Source: Balneolaceae bacterium
Lineage (GTDB): Bacteria > Bacteroidota > Rhodothermia > Balneolales > Balneolaceae
Assembly: GCA_007118695.1 (NCBI GenBank)
Contig: SKRC01000086.1
Coordinates: forward strand, 1 to 33,232
Length of the DNA: 33,232 nucleotides
Reading direction: 5' to 3'
The notes beneath the pieces are model-generated. The model worked only from the letters and a program-made list of their open reading frames with translations, was not told where the DNA came from and made no database searches. Shown here piece by piece: positions 1 through 6,824 of this stretch (position 1 is its first letter; each line of letters starts with the position of its first letter). Both the position numbers and the translations under genes were made by a program.

Positions 1-1
1 A

Positions 2-50
2 AAGCTCAAAGTTGAAAGCTCAAAGCTCAAAGTTGAAAGCTCAAAGCTCA
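2..50. repeat. heptamer tandem repeat (AAGCTCA/AAGTTGA)
   Basis: Seven consecutive 7-bp units run in phase: AAGCTCA five times and AAGTTGA twice, in the order C-T-C-C-T-C-C, so there is also a 21-bp higher-order period. The array starts at the window edge and may extend to the left. It is non-coding in appearance. It belongs with the other 7-bp-period arrays at 5017, 19338, 22740 and 24271, although the word is different in each. Confidence 0.9.
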
Positions 51-80
51 AAGGGGTTGCCCGGAGCACAGGTTACCGAA

Positions 81-213
81 CTGTTCAATATTCATCTGTT
101 CGCCATTCCCTGTTCAATATTCCCCTGTTCGCCATTCCATTTTTCGACATTCCCTGTTCAATATTCTACTGTTCGATATTCGATTGTTCGACATTCTACT
201 GTTCGATATTCCC
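81..213. repeat. 14-15 bp tandem repeat, nine units
   Basis: Nine degenerate units of the form CTGTTCRNNATTCNN follow one another, for example CTGTTCAATATTCCC, CTGTTCGCCATTCC and CTGTTCGATATTCGA. Each unit reads as two half-words of 7 and 7-8 bp. The right end (196-213) lies inside the 3' end of the lipoprotein gene on the minus strand, so the array supplies that gene's last codons and its stop. The rest lies downstream of that gene. Confidence 0.88.
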
Positions 214-798
214 ATGTCCCCAGGGGGCAGGAGGCGGCTCGATCGGTTCAGACAGGTCAAAATCCACCCGCCAGCTCCAGCTTGTATCACGAATTGTACC
301 GTAGGTATAACGCTCCCCGGGCACGATCTCTATGCGCCAGCCGCGAAACATGCCGGTTTCTTCAGAGCGGGGGACTGATTTGAATTCCTGGCGGGTAGAA
401 CTGCCTTCGCCAACGGAATGACCGCCATACATGGTCAGATCATCATCGCTGCCGTCCGGCTTGCGGTGGTCGTGTCGTATTTCCAGGCCGTCTTCATGTT
501 TCGTATAGATCCAGGTTCTTGAACGATCCCAGCTACCATCCTCTTCAATTTCAATGTGAAACGGAAGCTTTAATTGATCTTCATCACATTCGCGAAAATG
601 GACAATCAGAAGCTCGGTACCGGTGAGCATCTCATCACCTTCCGGTTCCAGGGTCAGGCTTCCGGGGTAGGCATTGCCACATTGCACGGCAAGTTTATCG
701 AAAAACTCTTGAAAAGGTTTGGGGTCCGGCTCCGCACACGAAATCAATAGCATCAGGGAGAGGATTAAGGAGTCCCGGAGAAATTTTGCAGTGTTCAT
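196..798 (-). CDS. small lipoprotein, function unknown
   Basis: This encodes a 200-residue protein. It begins with a short charged stretch, then a hydrophobic segment (residues 10-20) ending in a lipobox-like Leu-Ile-Ser-Cys with Cys21 as the predicted lipidated residue. Lipidation would anchor it in an envelope membrane. The mature part is acidic and rich in Glu, Asp, Trp and Arg, with no catalytic motif I recognise. The start codon overlaps the purE stop by 4 bp (ATGA on the minus strand), so it is probably translated after purE as the last gene of that transcript. No metabolic link to purine synthesis is apparent. The final residues, Gly-Asn-Ile-Glu-Gln, and the stop are encoded by the 15-bp repeat array, so the original C-terminus may have differed. 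Confidence 0.75.
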   Translation of the reverse strand: MNTAKFLRDSLILSLMLLISCAEPDPKPFQEFFDKLAVQCGNAYPGSLTLEPEGDEMLTGTELLIVHFRECDEDQLKLPFHIEIEEDGSWDRSRTWIYTKHEDGLEIRHDHRKPDGSDDDLTMYGGHSVGEGSSTRQEFKSVPRSEETGMFRGWRIEIVPGERYTYGTIRDTSWSWRVDFDLSEPIEPPPAPWGHGNIEQ

Positions 799-1280
799 TT
801 TAGATTTTTTGTTTTCCCGGCTGACTCCCTGGCCATTTCATCGTGGTAGTCAGCCAGTTTTTTTGCAATTTGATCGTCTGTCATAGAAAGCATTCGCAAT
901 GCAAGCAGTCCGGCATTCCGGGCTTTCCCGATAGCTACTGTAGCAACAGGCACACCATTTGGCATCTGAACGATTGAATAGAGGCTGTCCACTCCGCCGA
1001 GTGCACTGGTTTGAACGGGTACTCCGATTACGGGCAGGGTGGTATAGGAAGCCAGCATGCCCGGCAGATGAGCGGCTCCGCCGGCTCCGGCAATGATTGT
1101 TTTGATTCCGCGGCCCCGGGCTGATTTGCCGTATTCAGCCATGGCATCGGGCGTGCGATGGGCTGAGACCACTCTTTTTTCATAAGTAACGTCAAATTGT
1201 TCCAGTATATCTGCTGCCTCTTTCATGGTAGGCCAGTCGCTGTCACTGCCCATCACAAGGCCGATTATGGGTTTATTCAT
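795..1280 (-). CDS. purE: N5-carboxyaminoimidazole ribonucleotide mutase PurE
   Basis: This is class I PurE, which moves the carboxyl group of N5-CAIR to carbon 4 to give CAIR in cytosolic purine synthesis. The 161-residue length is normal. The phosphate-binding Gly-Ser-Asp-Ser-Asp is at residues 11-15, and Ser-Ala-His-Arg-Thr-Pro at 39-44 contains the conserved histidine (His41). A glycine/alanine-rich active-site stretch follows ([11 protein letters not shown]). The presence of purK just upstream supports the bacterial N5-CAIR route rather than the class II direct carboxylase. purK and purE, which usually abut, are separated here by 668 bp of repeat-rich DNA. The downstream lipoprotein start overlaps the purE stop. 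Confidence 0.96.
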   Translation of the reverse strand: MNKPIIGLVMGSDSDWPTMKEAADILEQFDVTYEKRVVSAHRTPDAMAEYGKSARGRGIKTIIAGAGGAAHLPGMLASYTTLPVIGVPVQTSALGGVDSLYSIVQMPNGVPVATVAIGKARNAGLLALRMLSMTDDQIAKKLADYHDEMARESAGKTKNLK

Positions 1281-1610
1281 CGTTTCGTTGTTTTCCTTTT
1301 TTTATGTTTTACCACAGTATTGTCCGGACATTTCTGAAAGTGATGCGAAAATGGTTCTTTGTTGCAAATAAAGCGGCTTTTTTTTCTTTTCTGAAAACAA
1401 AAAATACCATCACATTTCGATAAATATATGTTCTCGAAGTATATTAACAGCATTGATTCATTCACAACTGGCAAGTGTTCGGTCAGAACTGGTATTACCA
1501 CTGAATAATATGCAATAAGATCTGTCAAAAACCCAAAGGCCAAATTCCTGCCTTATCAGTGTCAGTGACCGGGAGTATGTATTATCGAGATACTCTACAA
1601 CAAACAGTGT

Positions 1611-1696
1611 GGCGAAACATGCAGTCCCGGCAAACATGCAGTCCCGGCAAACATGTAGTCCCGGGAAACATACAGCGTGGGCAAATATGCAGTGCC
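1611..1696. repeat. 17-bp tandem repeat, five units
   Basis: Five units of consensus GGCAAACATGCAGTCCC follow one another; the first is 18 bp, the others 17. Units two and three differ at a single base. Units four and five have drifted (GGGAAACATACAGCGTG; GGCAAATATGCAGTGCC). Degeneration increases to the right, which fits an old array with a recently duplicated left part. It lies between purK and purE, and no protein is assigned to it. Confidence 0.88.
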
Positions 1697-1793
1697 TGGA
1701 ATGGATGCACCAGGTTCCCGGCAATTACGGTATTCTTCATGACCGGTTTTTCAGGCATTGTTGTTTTCCGAATAAATCTAAGGGGAAGTCTAA

Positions 1794-1948
1794 AAGAGCG
1801 TAGCGATTCCTCCTGAAAGCGGCCGGGGCTCATCTATTGTACTCCAACAGCTGCCGGAGTTCATTTTTTGTATCCCGACGGTGGTCTGCTTCTTTTCCCT
1901 CCCGACGGTTGCCGGGATTCATCTTTTCCCCGCGAAGCGATATGCGGG
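1794..1948 (-). repeat. dispersed intergenic repeat, copy 1 (downstream of purK)
   Basis: On the minus strand the element begins CCCGCATATCGCTTCGCG immediately after the purK stop codon. Its first 58 bp (1948 to 1891) match 17023-17080 with five mismatches by eye. An internal duplication follows: two units starting TCCCGACGG (plus-strand 1873-1899 and 1900-1931). Weaker similarity resumes near 1794-1823 (GGAATCGCTACGCTC versus GGATTCGCTACGTTC in copy 2). Copy 1 thus looks like a longer, rearranged version of copy 2. Both copies have the same orientation relative to the gene upstream of them. Confidence 0.85.
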
Positions 1949-3106
1949 CTATATACGAATATCCTTTGTCAGGGATTTTGCTTCCGAGTAAAGCTTATCA
2001 GCATCATTTCCCAGGAGCGTATAGTGGCCCATCTTCCGGCCGGGTTTGCTTTGCAGCTTCCCATAGAGATGCAGATGACCGTCGCTTTTTTGTAATGCAT
2101 GCCAAGCCTGATCGATCTGTGAAGGCCGCTGGTCGGTGCCCAGCAGGTTGATCATGACAGCAGCCGGTTTTCTCAGTGAGGTATCGCCCAGTGGCAGATC
2201 CAAAACAGCTCTGACATGATTTTCAAATTGTGAGGTTATACACCCTTCAATGCTATAGTGGCCGGAATTGTGGGGCCTGGGAGCCGATTCGTTCAGCAGC
2301 AATTTCCCGTCATGAGTCAGAAAAAATTCGAAAGCAAAAATTCCTTTACCATCTATCGCCTCCGTTGCGGCAACAGCCAGTTCCTCTGCCTTTTTTTGCA
2401 TTGCAGTGGAAATCGGAGCCGGAGTTTTTACAGCAATGCAAATATGATTTTGCTGGATCGTCTCACAACAGGGATAGGCAGCCGTTCCGGTTTTGTTACG
2501 TGCCACCTGAACGGCCAGCTCGTGGCTGAAATCTACGAAAGCTTCCGCCAGTATATCATGACCGGCTTTCCCGCCCAATTGCTGAAAAGCTTTCAGGGCC
2601 TCAACAGGAGTATTTACTTTTTCATTTCCATACCCATCGTATCCGCCTTTTGAAGATTTGAGCAAGTACGGCCAGCCGTATTTATCTCCGAATTCCTGAA
2701 GGGATGTTTCTGAATCGACCAGTGCATAAGGGGTTACCGGGATACCTGCATTTTCAAACGTCTGCTTTTCAATCAATTTATTTTCAATTAGGGCAAACGA
2801 TTCGGGGGCAGGGTAGATGGGAGTATGGCTTAGCTCCTGCACCTTTTGCAGCACATTTGAGTCGATGAATTCATTTTCCAGTGTGATCAGATCACACCGT
2901 TTTGCGAATGAAACCATAGCGTCGATATCGCTGAATGATCCGTTGCCGGTTTGCGGGGTCATAAATTGTACAGGTTCATTCTCGCGGCGGTCGGAATAGA
3001 CGGCAACCTGTATGCCAAACCGGAAAGCCTGCACGGCAGACATGCGGGCCAGCTGACCGGCACCTAAAAACCCCAGGGTAAAATCAGAGCGAAGAGATGT
3101 TGACAC
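1949..3106 (-). CDS. purK: N5-carboxyaminoimidazole ribonucleotide synthase PurK
   Basis: PurK is an ATP-grasp enzyme. It uses ATP and bicarbonate to carboxylate aminoimidazole ribonucleotide to N5-CAIR, the substrate of PurE. The protein has 385 residues, close to the usual length. An N-terminal Gly-Ala-Gly-Gln-Leu-Ala-Arg-Met (residues 15-22) forms the nucleotide-fold loop. The ATP-grasp signature Lys-Ser-Ser-Lys-Gly-Gly-Tyr-Asp-Gly-Tyr-Gly lies at residues 150-160. Downstream conserved pieces include Phe-Ala-Phe-Glu-Phe-Phe and Asn-Glu-Ser-Ala-Pro-Arg-Pro-His-Asn-Ser-Gly-His. The gene probably heads a purK-purE-lipoprotein transcription unit, with a candidate promoter at 3153-3160. Its stop codon abuts the dispersed repeat. 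Confidence 0.96.
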   Translation of the reverse strand: MSTSLRSDFTLGFLGAGQLARMSAVQAFRFGIQVAVYSDRRENEPVQFMTPQTGNGSFSDIDAMVSFAKRCDLITLENEFIDSNVLQKVQELSHTPIYPAPESFALIENKLIEKQTFENAGIPVTPYALVDSETSLQEFGDKYGWPYLLKSSKGGYDGYGNEKVNTPVEALKAFQQLGGKAGHDILAEAFVDFSHELAVQVARNKTGTAAYPCCETIQQNHICIAVKTPAPISTAMQKKAEELAVAATEAIDGKGIFAFEFFLTHDGKLLLNESAPRPHNSGHYSIEGCITSQFENHVRAVLDLPLGDTSLRKPAAVMINLLGTDQRPSQIDQAWHALQKSDGHLHLYGKLQSKPGRKMGHYTLLGNDADKLYSEAKSLTKDIRI

Positions 3107-3152
3107 AGTTTTATATCGATTTTGTTTTTGTTGTTAAAGGGTAAAAATCACA

Positions 3153-3160
3153 CAAAGGTA
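3153..3160 (-). promoter_or_regulatory. candidate -7 box for purK
   Basis: Read on the minus strand this is TACCTTTG, an exact match to the Bacteroidetes -7 consensus TAnnTTTG. It would place a transcription start about 40 nt before the purK start codon. I do not see a clear TTTG -33 box at the usual 17-23 bp upstream distance, so the call is tentative. Confidence 0.4.
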
Positions 3161-3334
3161 AGAATTCAAAGACCTGATTTCAGAAAACAATTTTTTACAG
3201 GCTATTGCAGTTGACTTGAGGCTTCTTATTTTCATGTTAACTGAAGTATTTCAACTTGTATAATCTGTATACTGTTGCTGATTACTCAAAAAGCGGGTAT
3301 ATATAATATTGAACTTTAACTTACGTCGATTAAA

Positions 3335-3688
3335 ATGAATTATACTATTAAAGAGCAATACAATTGTGTTATTTTTGAATTTAAGGGAAAGCTGATGGGT
3401 GGCCCGGAAACAACCCGGTTCAATGACAAACTGAGGGAATTTATTGAAGAGGGCAAAAAAAATATTGTGGCAGATCTGGGCAATGTGACATTTATGAATT
3501 CATCCGGATTGGGTGCGCTTATCGGCGGGCTGACGACCATGAGAAATGCCGGTGGAGATCTGCGGCTTTGCAGGGCAGGCGACCGAATTGAAAGTCTGTT
3601 GATAGTGACTAAACTGATTACGGTTTTCCAGAATTACAAGACACTCGAGGAAGCTGTGGAGTCGTATCAAAAGAAATCGAAGGAATGA
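3335..3688 (+). CDS. STAS-domain anti-sigma factor antagonist
   Basis: This 117-residue protein is a single STAS domain of the SpoIIAA/RsbV type. In known systems such proteins switch partners with an anti-sigma kinase when a serine is dephosphorylated. The phospho-acceptor loop is Phe-Met-Asn-Ser-Ser-Gly-Leu-Gly at residues 53-60, with Ser56 the likely site. Asn55 replaces the Asp common in Bacillus homologues. The end of the domain (Val-Phe-Gln-Asn-Tyr-Lys-Thr-Leu-Glu-Glu-Ala-Val) is typical of the family. No RsbW-like kinase, PP2C phosphatase or sigma factor is nearby, so its partner is unknown. It stands alone between purK (divergent) and prfA (same strand, 265 bp downstream). Regulation of envelope or stress functions is possible but unproven. 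Confidence 0.9.
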   Translation: MNYTIKEQYNCVIFEFKGKLMGGPETTRFNDKLREFIEEGKKNIVADLGNVTFMNSSGLGALIGGLTTMRNAGGDLRLCRAGDRIESLLIVTKLITVFQNYKTLEEAVESYQKKSKE

Positions 3689-3953
3689 AACCCGGGCGAA
3701 AAGGAAGGCGCTTCCCCTGTTGAAGCTACTTCCCCTAATGATTGCACCGGGGTTTAAAAGCCTGCCTTTCTATTCTCACTTTGCATCGTTGAATGCAAAG
3801 CCCGGGCTAATAACTTTTCGGGATCAAATGAGTCTTGAATATTTAATCGGCAAAGGTGTGAAGGGCTGCGGTCAGTCGCCGGGAATAATTCACTGCGAAT
3901 ACTCTGTCTGAAAATTGTTATTTTACCTGTCATACAGACCAGGTAAAAGATAT

Positions 3954-5030
3954 ATGGATATAGAATCAAAACTACAGCAGGTAAAAGAGCGGTACGACGA
4001 ACTCAACCAGGCAATGGCGGACCCCTCTATTTATGACCGTCCGGATGAGTACAGGGAACTTACCAAAGAACATACCCAGCTAAAGGACCTTGTCGAAGAT
4101 TTCGATCGCTGGAAGGAGCTTAAAAAGAATCTGAAGGGAAACAAGGAGTTGCTGGAGGCCGGGGAAGATCCTGAAATCATGGAAATGGCCAGCCTGGAGA
4201 ATAAGGAGCTGGTGCAGGAGCTAGAGCAGCTCGAAGAAGAGATCAAGTTCAAGCTGATTCCGAAAGATCCGGAGGATTCCAAGGATTGTATTGTAGAGAT
4301 CCGGGCGGGAACTGGCGGTGATGAGGCAGCACTATTTGCGGGTGATCTGTTCAATATGTACAACCGGTATGCTGATTCAAAGGGCTGGAAACTGAAACTT
4401 CTCAGTCTGCATGAAGGGGATATGGGAGGGTTCAAAGATATTGTATTCAGTCTTAAAGGTGAAGATGTTTACGGGGAGATGAAGTATGAAAGCGGTGTCC
4501 ACCGGGTGCAACGTGTACCTGAAACGGAAACCCAGGGGAGGGTTCATACCTCGGCGGCGACGGTGGCCGTGTTGCCGGAGGCTGAAGAGGTGGATATAAA
4601 AGTGGATATGGGTGACATCCGGGTGGATACATTTCGCTCGAGTGGTGCCGGAGGGCAGCATGTCAACAAGACGGATTCTGCTATTCGGCTGACTCATGAG
4701 CCATCCGGCGTTGTCGTTGAGTGCCAGGAAGAACGCTCCCAGCATCAGAATAAAGAGAAAGCGCTGGTGATGCTCAGAACCAAACTTTATGATATGGAAT
4801 TGGAGCAGCAAAGATCGGCGCGTGCGGCCGAGCGCAAGAGCCAGGTTTCCACTGGCGATCGAAGTGCAAAAATCCGTACATACAACTTCCCCCAGGGAAG
4901 GCTGACCGATCACCGTATCAATCTGACGCTGTACAACCTCGATGACATTTTGAAAGGTGATATAGGTGAAATTATCCAGGCCCTCCGTGTAGAGGATAAC
5001 CTGGAGAAACTCAATGCAGTGATGCAGTGA
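3954..5030 (+). CDS. prfA: peptide chain release factor 1 (RF1)
   Basis: RF1 ends translation at UAA and UAG codons on the ribosome. The catalytic Gly-Gly-Gln is at residues 233-235 in Ser-Ser-Gly-Ala-Gly-Gly-Gln-His-Val-Asn-Lys-Thr. The codon-recognition tripeptide region reads Pro-Glu-Thr at 189-191, the PxT form of RF1 rather than the SPF of RF2. I chose the start at 3954, giving 358 residues, because it begins Met-Asp-Ile-Glu-Ser-Lys-Leu as in the family and follows an AGG-containing leader. An upstream in-frame start at 3915 would add 13 unlike residues. The last codons and the stop are part of a CAGTNNN heptamer array, so the final residues (Asn-Ala-Val-Met-Gln) may be recently altered. 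No HemK/PrmC gene, its common partner, is adjacent. Confidence 0.97.
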   Translation: MDIESKLQQVKERYDELNQAMADPSIYDRPDEYRELTKEHTQLKDLVEDFDRWKELKKNLKGNKELLEAGEDPEIMEMASLENKELVQELEQLEEEIKFKLIPKDPEDSKDCIVEIRAGTGGDEAALFAGDLFNMYNRYADSKGWKLKLLSLHEGDMGGFKDIVFSLKGEDVYGEMKYESGVHRVQRVPETETQGRVHTSAATVAVLPEAEEVDIKVDMGDIRVDTFRSSGAGGQHVNKTDSAIRLTHEPSGVVVECQEERSQHQNKEKALVMLRTKLYDMELEQQRSARAAERKSQVSTGDRSAKIRTYNFPQGRLTDHRINLTLYNLDDILKGDIGEIIQALRVEDNLEKLNAVMQ

Positions 5031-5097
5031 ACAGTTATCAGTAAACAGTTGAATAGTGAACAGTGATCAGTTAGCAGTGTTTCAGTGGGTCAGAGTG
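5017..5097. repeat. CAGTNNN heptamer array, left arm
   Basis: Units CAGTGAA, CAGTTAT, CAGTAAA, CAGTTGA, then CAGTGAT, CAGTTAG and CAGTGTT run mostly at exact 7-bp spacing (5025-5081), with one 8-bp slip at 5053-5060. The array starts within the last codons of prfA and includes its stop. Looser CAGT words continue to about 5150. The same word appears on the opposite strand further right (5300-5423 and 5499-5591), so the arms are inverted relative to each other. Confidence 0.88.
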
Positions 5098-5669
5098 TCA
5101 ATGATTATCCCGGTTCTACAGTCATACAGTTCTATAGTGCTTCAGTTGCCTGGGAATGATATCCATGACACACTTTGAATTATTGAACACGGCCCTACAG
5201 TGCTCACAGTGTGGCCGTCAACATCCATGGACGCACTTTATTGAACACTTCCTGGGCAGATGGCCCGGAACCGCTCCTGGAACGCTCCTCGCTCCCTGTC
5301 ACTGACCCACTGCACATTGCCACTGATTACTGATTACTGTTCCCTGCCCACTGCCACTGCTCACTTCAACAACACACTGCTTCCTGCCACTGCCCACTGC
5401 TAACTGTTCACTGCTACTGCCAACAGAACACCCCACAAATTAGAGTGCTGAACGCACTTCAATTATCTCCTCCTCAAGGGGAGAAAGATGGCCCTCACCA
5501 CTGCCAACTGCTACTGCCCACTGCTTACTGATCACTGTTTACTGATCATTGACACATTGACACACTGTTCACTGATGCACTGCCAACTGCCATGCATCTC
5601 TGTGAAAAAACGGTTATTATAGGACGTAATATCTAACAATCATCAATTAACACCTTTAATTTCCACCCT
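5031..5669. other. 639-bp repeat-dominated intergenic region
   Basis: Between prfA and ppa I see no gene. The region consists of CAGTNNN words on the left, a mixed middle part, and NNCACTG words on the right. The middle contains a possible hairpin with arms ACGGCC and GGCCGT around 5191-5219. The last 75 bp before ppa are A/T-rich and could hold its promoter, but I find no clear consensus box. Confidence 0.75.
5300..5591. repeat. NNCACTG heptamer arrays, right arm
   Basis: Two stretches carry the reverse complement of the left arm's word. Positions 5300-5423 include CACTGAT, TACTGAT, TACTGTT, CACTGCC and AACTGTT. Positions 5499-5591 include CACTGCC, AACTGCT, CACTGCT, TACTGAT, CACTGTT and TACTGAT, largely at 7-bp spacing. 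About 75 bp of unrelated sequence separates them. For example, CACTGCTAACTGTTCACTG here nearly complements CAGTGATCAGTTAGCAGTG at 5061-5079. Confidence 0.85.
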
Positions 5670-6284
5670 GTGAACTTTCCAAGTCCATTTTACCGGTGGC
5701 GCCCCCATCCGTGGCACGGCCTCGAAGTTGGTGAAAATCCGCCTGAAATTGTCAATGCCTTTATCGAAATTACTCCCTTTGATATGATCAAATACGAAGT
5801 GGATAAAAAAACCGGGTATTTGAGGGTGGACAGACCTCAGAGAAGCTCTTCAATGCCTCCTTCTCTTTATGGTTTTATCCCGCGCACCTATTGTGGAGAC
5901 AAGGTGGGAATGTTGTCAACCGAAACGGATAAAGGAGATGGCGACCCCCTCGACTTGTGTGTGATAAGTGAGAGGCCCATCGACCGAACCGAAGTGATTC
6001 TCAGCACAAGGGTGATCGGAGGCATTCATATGATCGACCGCGGAGAAGCCGACGACAAGATTATTACCGTACTCGACAATGACAAATATTATGAAAACAT
6101 CAAGGATATTTCTGATCTGCCTGATGTGTTGATTGAGCGAATTCGCCACTATTTCGGGACCTATAAATTGATTCCTGGTGAAGATACACAGGATGTCTAT
6201 GTGGATAGGGTATTTGATGTGAAACACGCAAAAAAAGTCATAGAAGCATCGATGAGGGACTACGAAGAAATGTTCGGAGAATAA
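5670..6284 (+). CDS. ppa: inorganic pyrophosphatase (family I)
   Basis: This soluble enzyme hydrolyses pyrophosphate to phosphate and so pulls biosynthetic reactions forward. The signature Asp-Gly-Asp-Pro-Leu-Asp is at residues 90-95 and supplies metal-binding aspartates. Lys-Tyr-Glu-Val-Asp-Lys (41-46), Arg-Val-Asp-Arg (52-55) and Tyr-Gly-Phe-Ile-Pro-Arg-Thr-Tyr (67-74) are the other family landmarks. A later Glu-Ala-Asp-Asp-Lys contributes the remaining acidic ligands. The protein is 204 residues, slightly longer than the E. coli enzyme. The start is a GTG at 5670; no in-frame ATG lies between it and the conserved part. It is followed after 10 bp by a truncated PD40-type gene. Confidence 0.95.
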   Translation: MNFPSPFYRWRPHPWHGLEVGENPPEIVNAFIEITPFDMIKYEVDKKTGYLRVDRPQRSSSMPPSLYGFIPRTYCGDKVGMLSTETDKGDGDPLDLCVISERPIDRTEVILSTRVIGGIHMIDRGEADDKIITVLDNDKYYENIKDISDLPDVLIERIRHYFGTYKLIPGEDTQDVYVDRVFDVKHAKKVIEASMRDYEEMFGE

Positions 6285-6294
6285 AGCGCTTATT

Positions 6295-6726
6295 ATGATT
6301 CGTTTTTTGAAGATATTTCTACTGATAGTTTTCACATTCCATTTTGTCCTGCATTCCGGTTTATTTGCCCAATCAGTTGAATCAGATGAAATTGAGCCGG
6401 AGATAAGCCACGAGGATCTTCATATTGAACCTGACAGGACAGTCCGCCTGCAAACCAATGAAGGGACCTGGATGTCGCTCGATGTCCATCCTTCGGGGGA
6501 GAGAATCATATTTGATTTTATGGGGGATTTGTATGAGTTGCCTGTAAACGGCGGAGATGCAACACGGCTGACACGTGGCATGGCATTTGACTCTCAACCC
6601 CGCTATAGCCCCGACAGCGACAAAGTGGTTTTCATTTCTGATCGAATCGGGGGAGATAATAACTGGCTGCTCTGGTTTCAGCAGAAAGAGCCTGACGGAT
6701 TGCCGGGGTTGCATTTACTGGATTAG
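6295..6726 (+). pseudogene. truncated exported PD40/TolB-like protein (amidohydrolase-type N-terminus)
   Basis: Only 143 residues remain. They start with a clear signal peptide (hydrophobic residues 5-25, cleavage probably after Phe-Ala-Gln). A stretch follows that resembles the first beta-propeller blades of large exported amidohydrolases with PD40 repeats: Glu-Gly-Thr-Trp-Met-Ser-Leu-Asp-Val, then Gly-Gly-Asp-Ala-Thr-Arg-Leu-Thr, Gln-Pro-Arg-Tyr-Ser-Pro-Asp and Phe-Ile-Ser-Asp-Arg-Ile-Gly-Gly-Asp-Asn. From memory, such proteins are around 1,000 residues. Here the match ends just after Gly-Gly-Asp-Asn, and the last 18 or so residues look unrelated before a stop. No metal-binding amidohydrolase motif follows in any frame. 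I read it as the 5' remnant of a deleted gene. A short secreted protein in its own right is less likely. Confidence 0.75.
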
Positions 6727-6824
6727 CAAAGATTGCTTGTAGGGTCAATTAGCGTATATTGCATTCTCCATTCCATGCGTTTAGTTGTTTGTTACAACAT
6801 AGAATCATTGAATTTGATATAAGA

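Larger units (their letters stand above)
1281..1948. other. repeat-rich intergenic region between purK and purE
   Basis: These 668 bp between two genes on the minus strand contain no convincing gene. The part near purE (1281-1560) is A/T-rich with long T runs. The middle holds a 17-bp tandem array (1611-1696). The part near purK (1794-1948) is one copy of a dispersed repeat whose other copy lies after korB. Short overlapping open frames exist on both strands here but conflict with each other and with the repeats. I found no consensus TAnnTTTG box pointing at purE, so whether purE has its own promoter is unknown. Confidence 0.7.

Noticed and set aside
1277-1543. Minus-strand 88-codon frame directly upstream of purE, overlapping its start codon
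   Set aside because: Composition is A/T-driven with Lys/Phe/Cys runs, no ribosome binding site, no recognisable motif, and it overlaps conflicting frames in a repeat-rich gap.
1611-1696. CRISPR array
   Set aside because: Units are contiguous with no unique spacers, the unit is only 17 bp, and there are no cas genes in the window.
3703-3715. Hairpin GGAAG-GCG-CTTCC after the STAS gene as a terminator
   Set aside because: The stem is only 5 bp and no T-run follows.
3720-3911. Plus-strand 63-codon frame between the STAS gene and prfA
   Set aside because: Not protein-like, no ribosome binding site, and no similarity I recognise.
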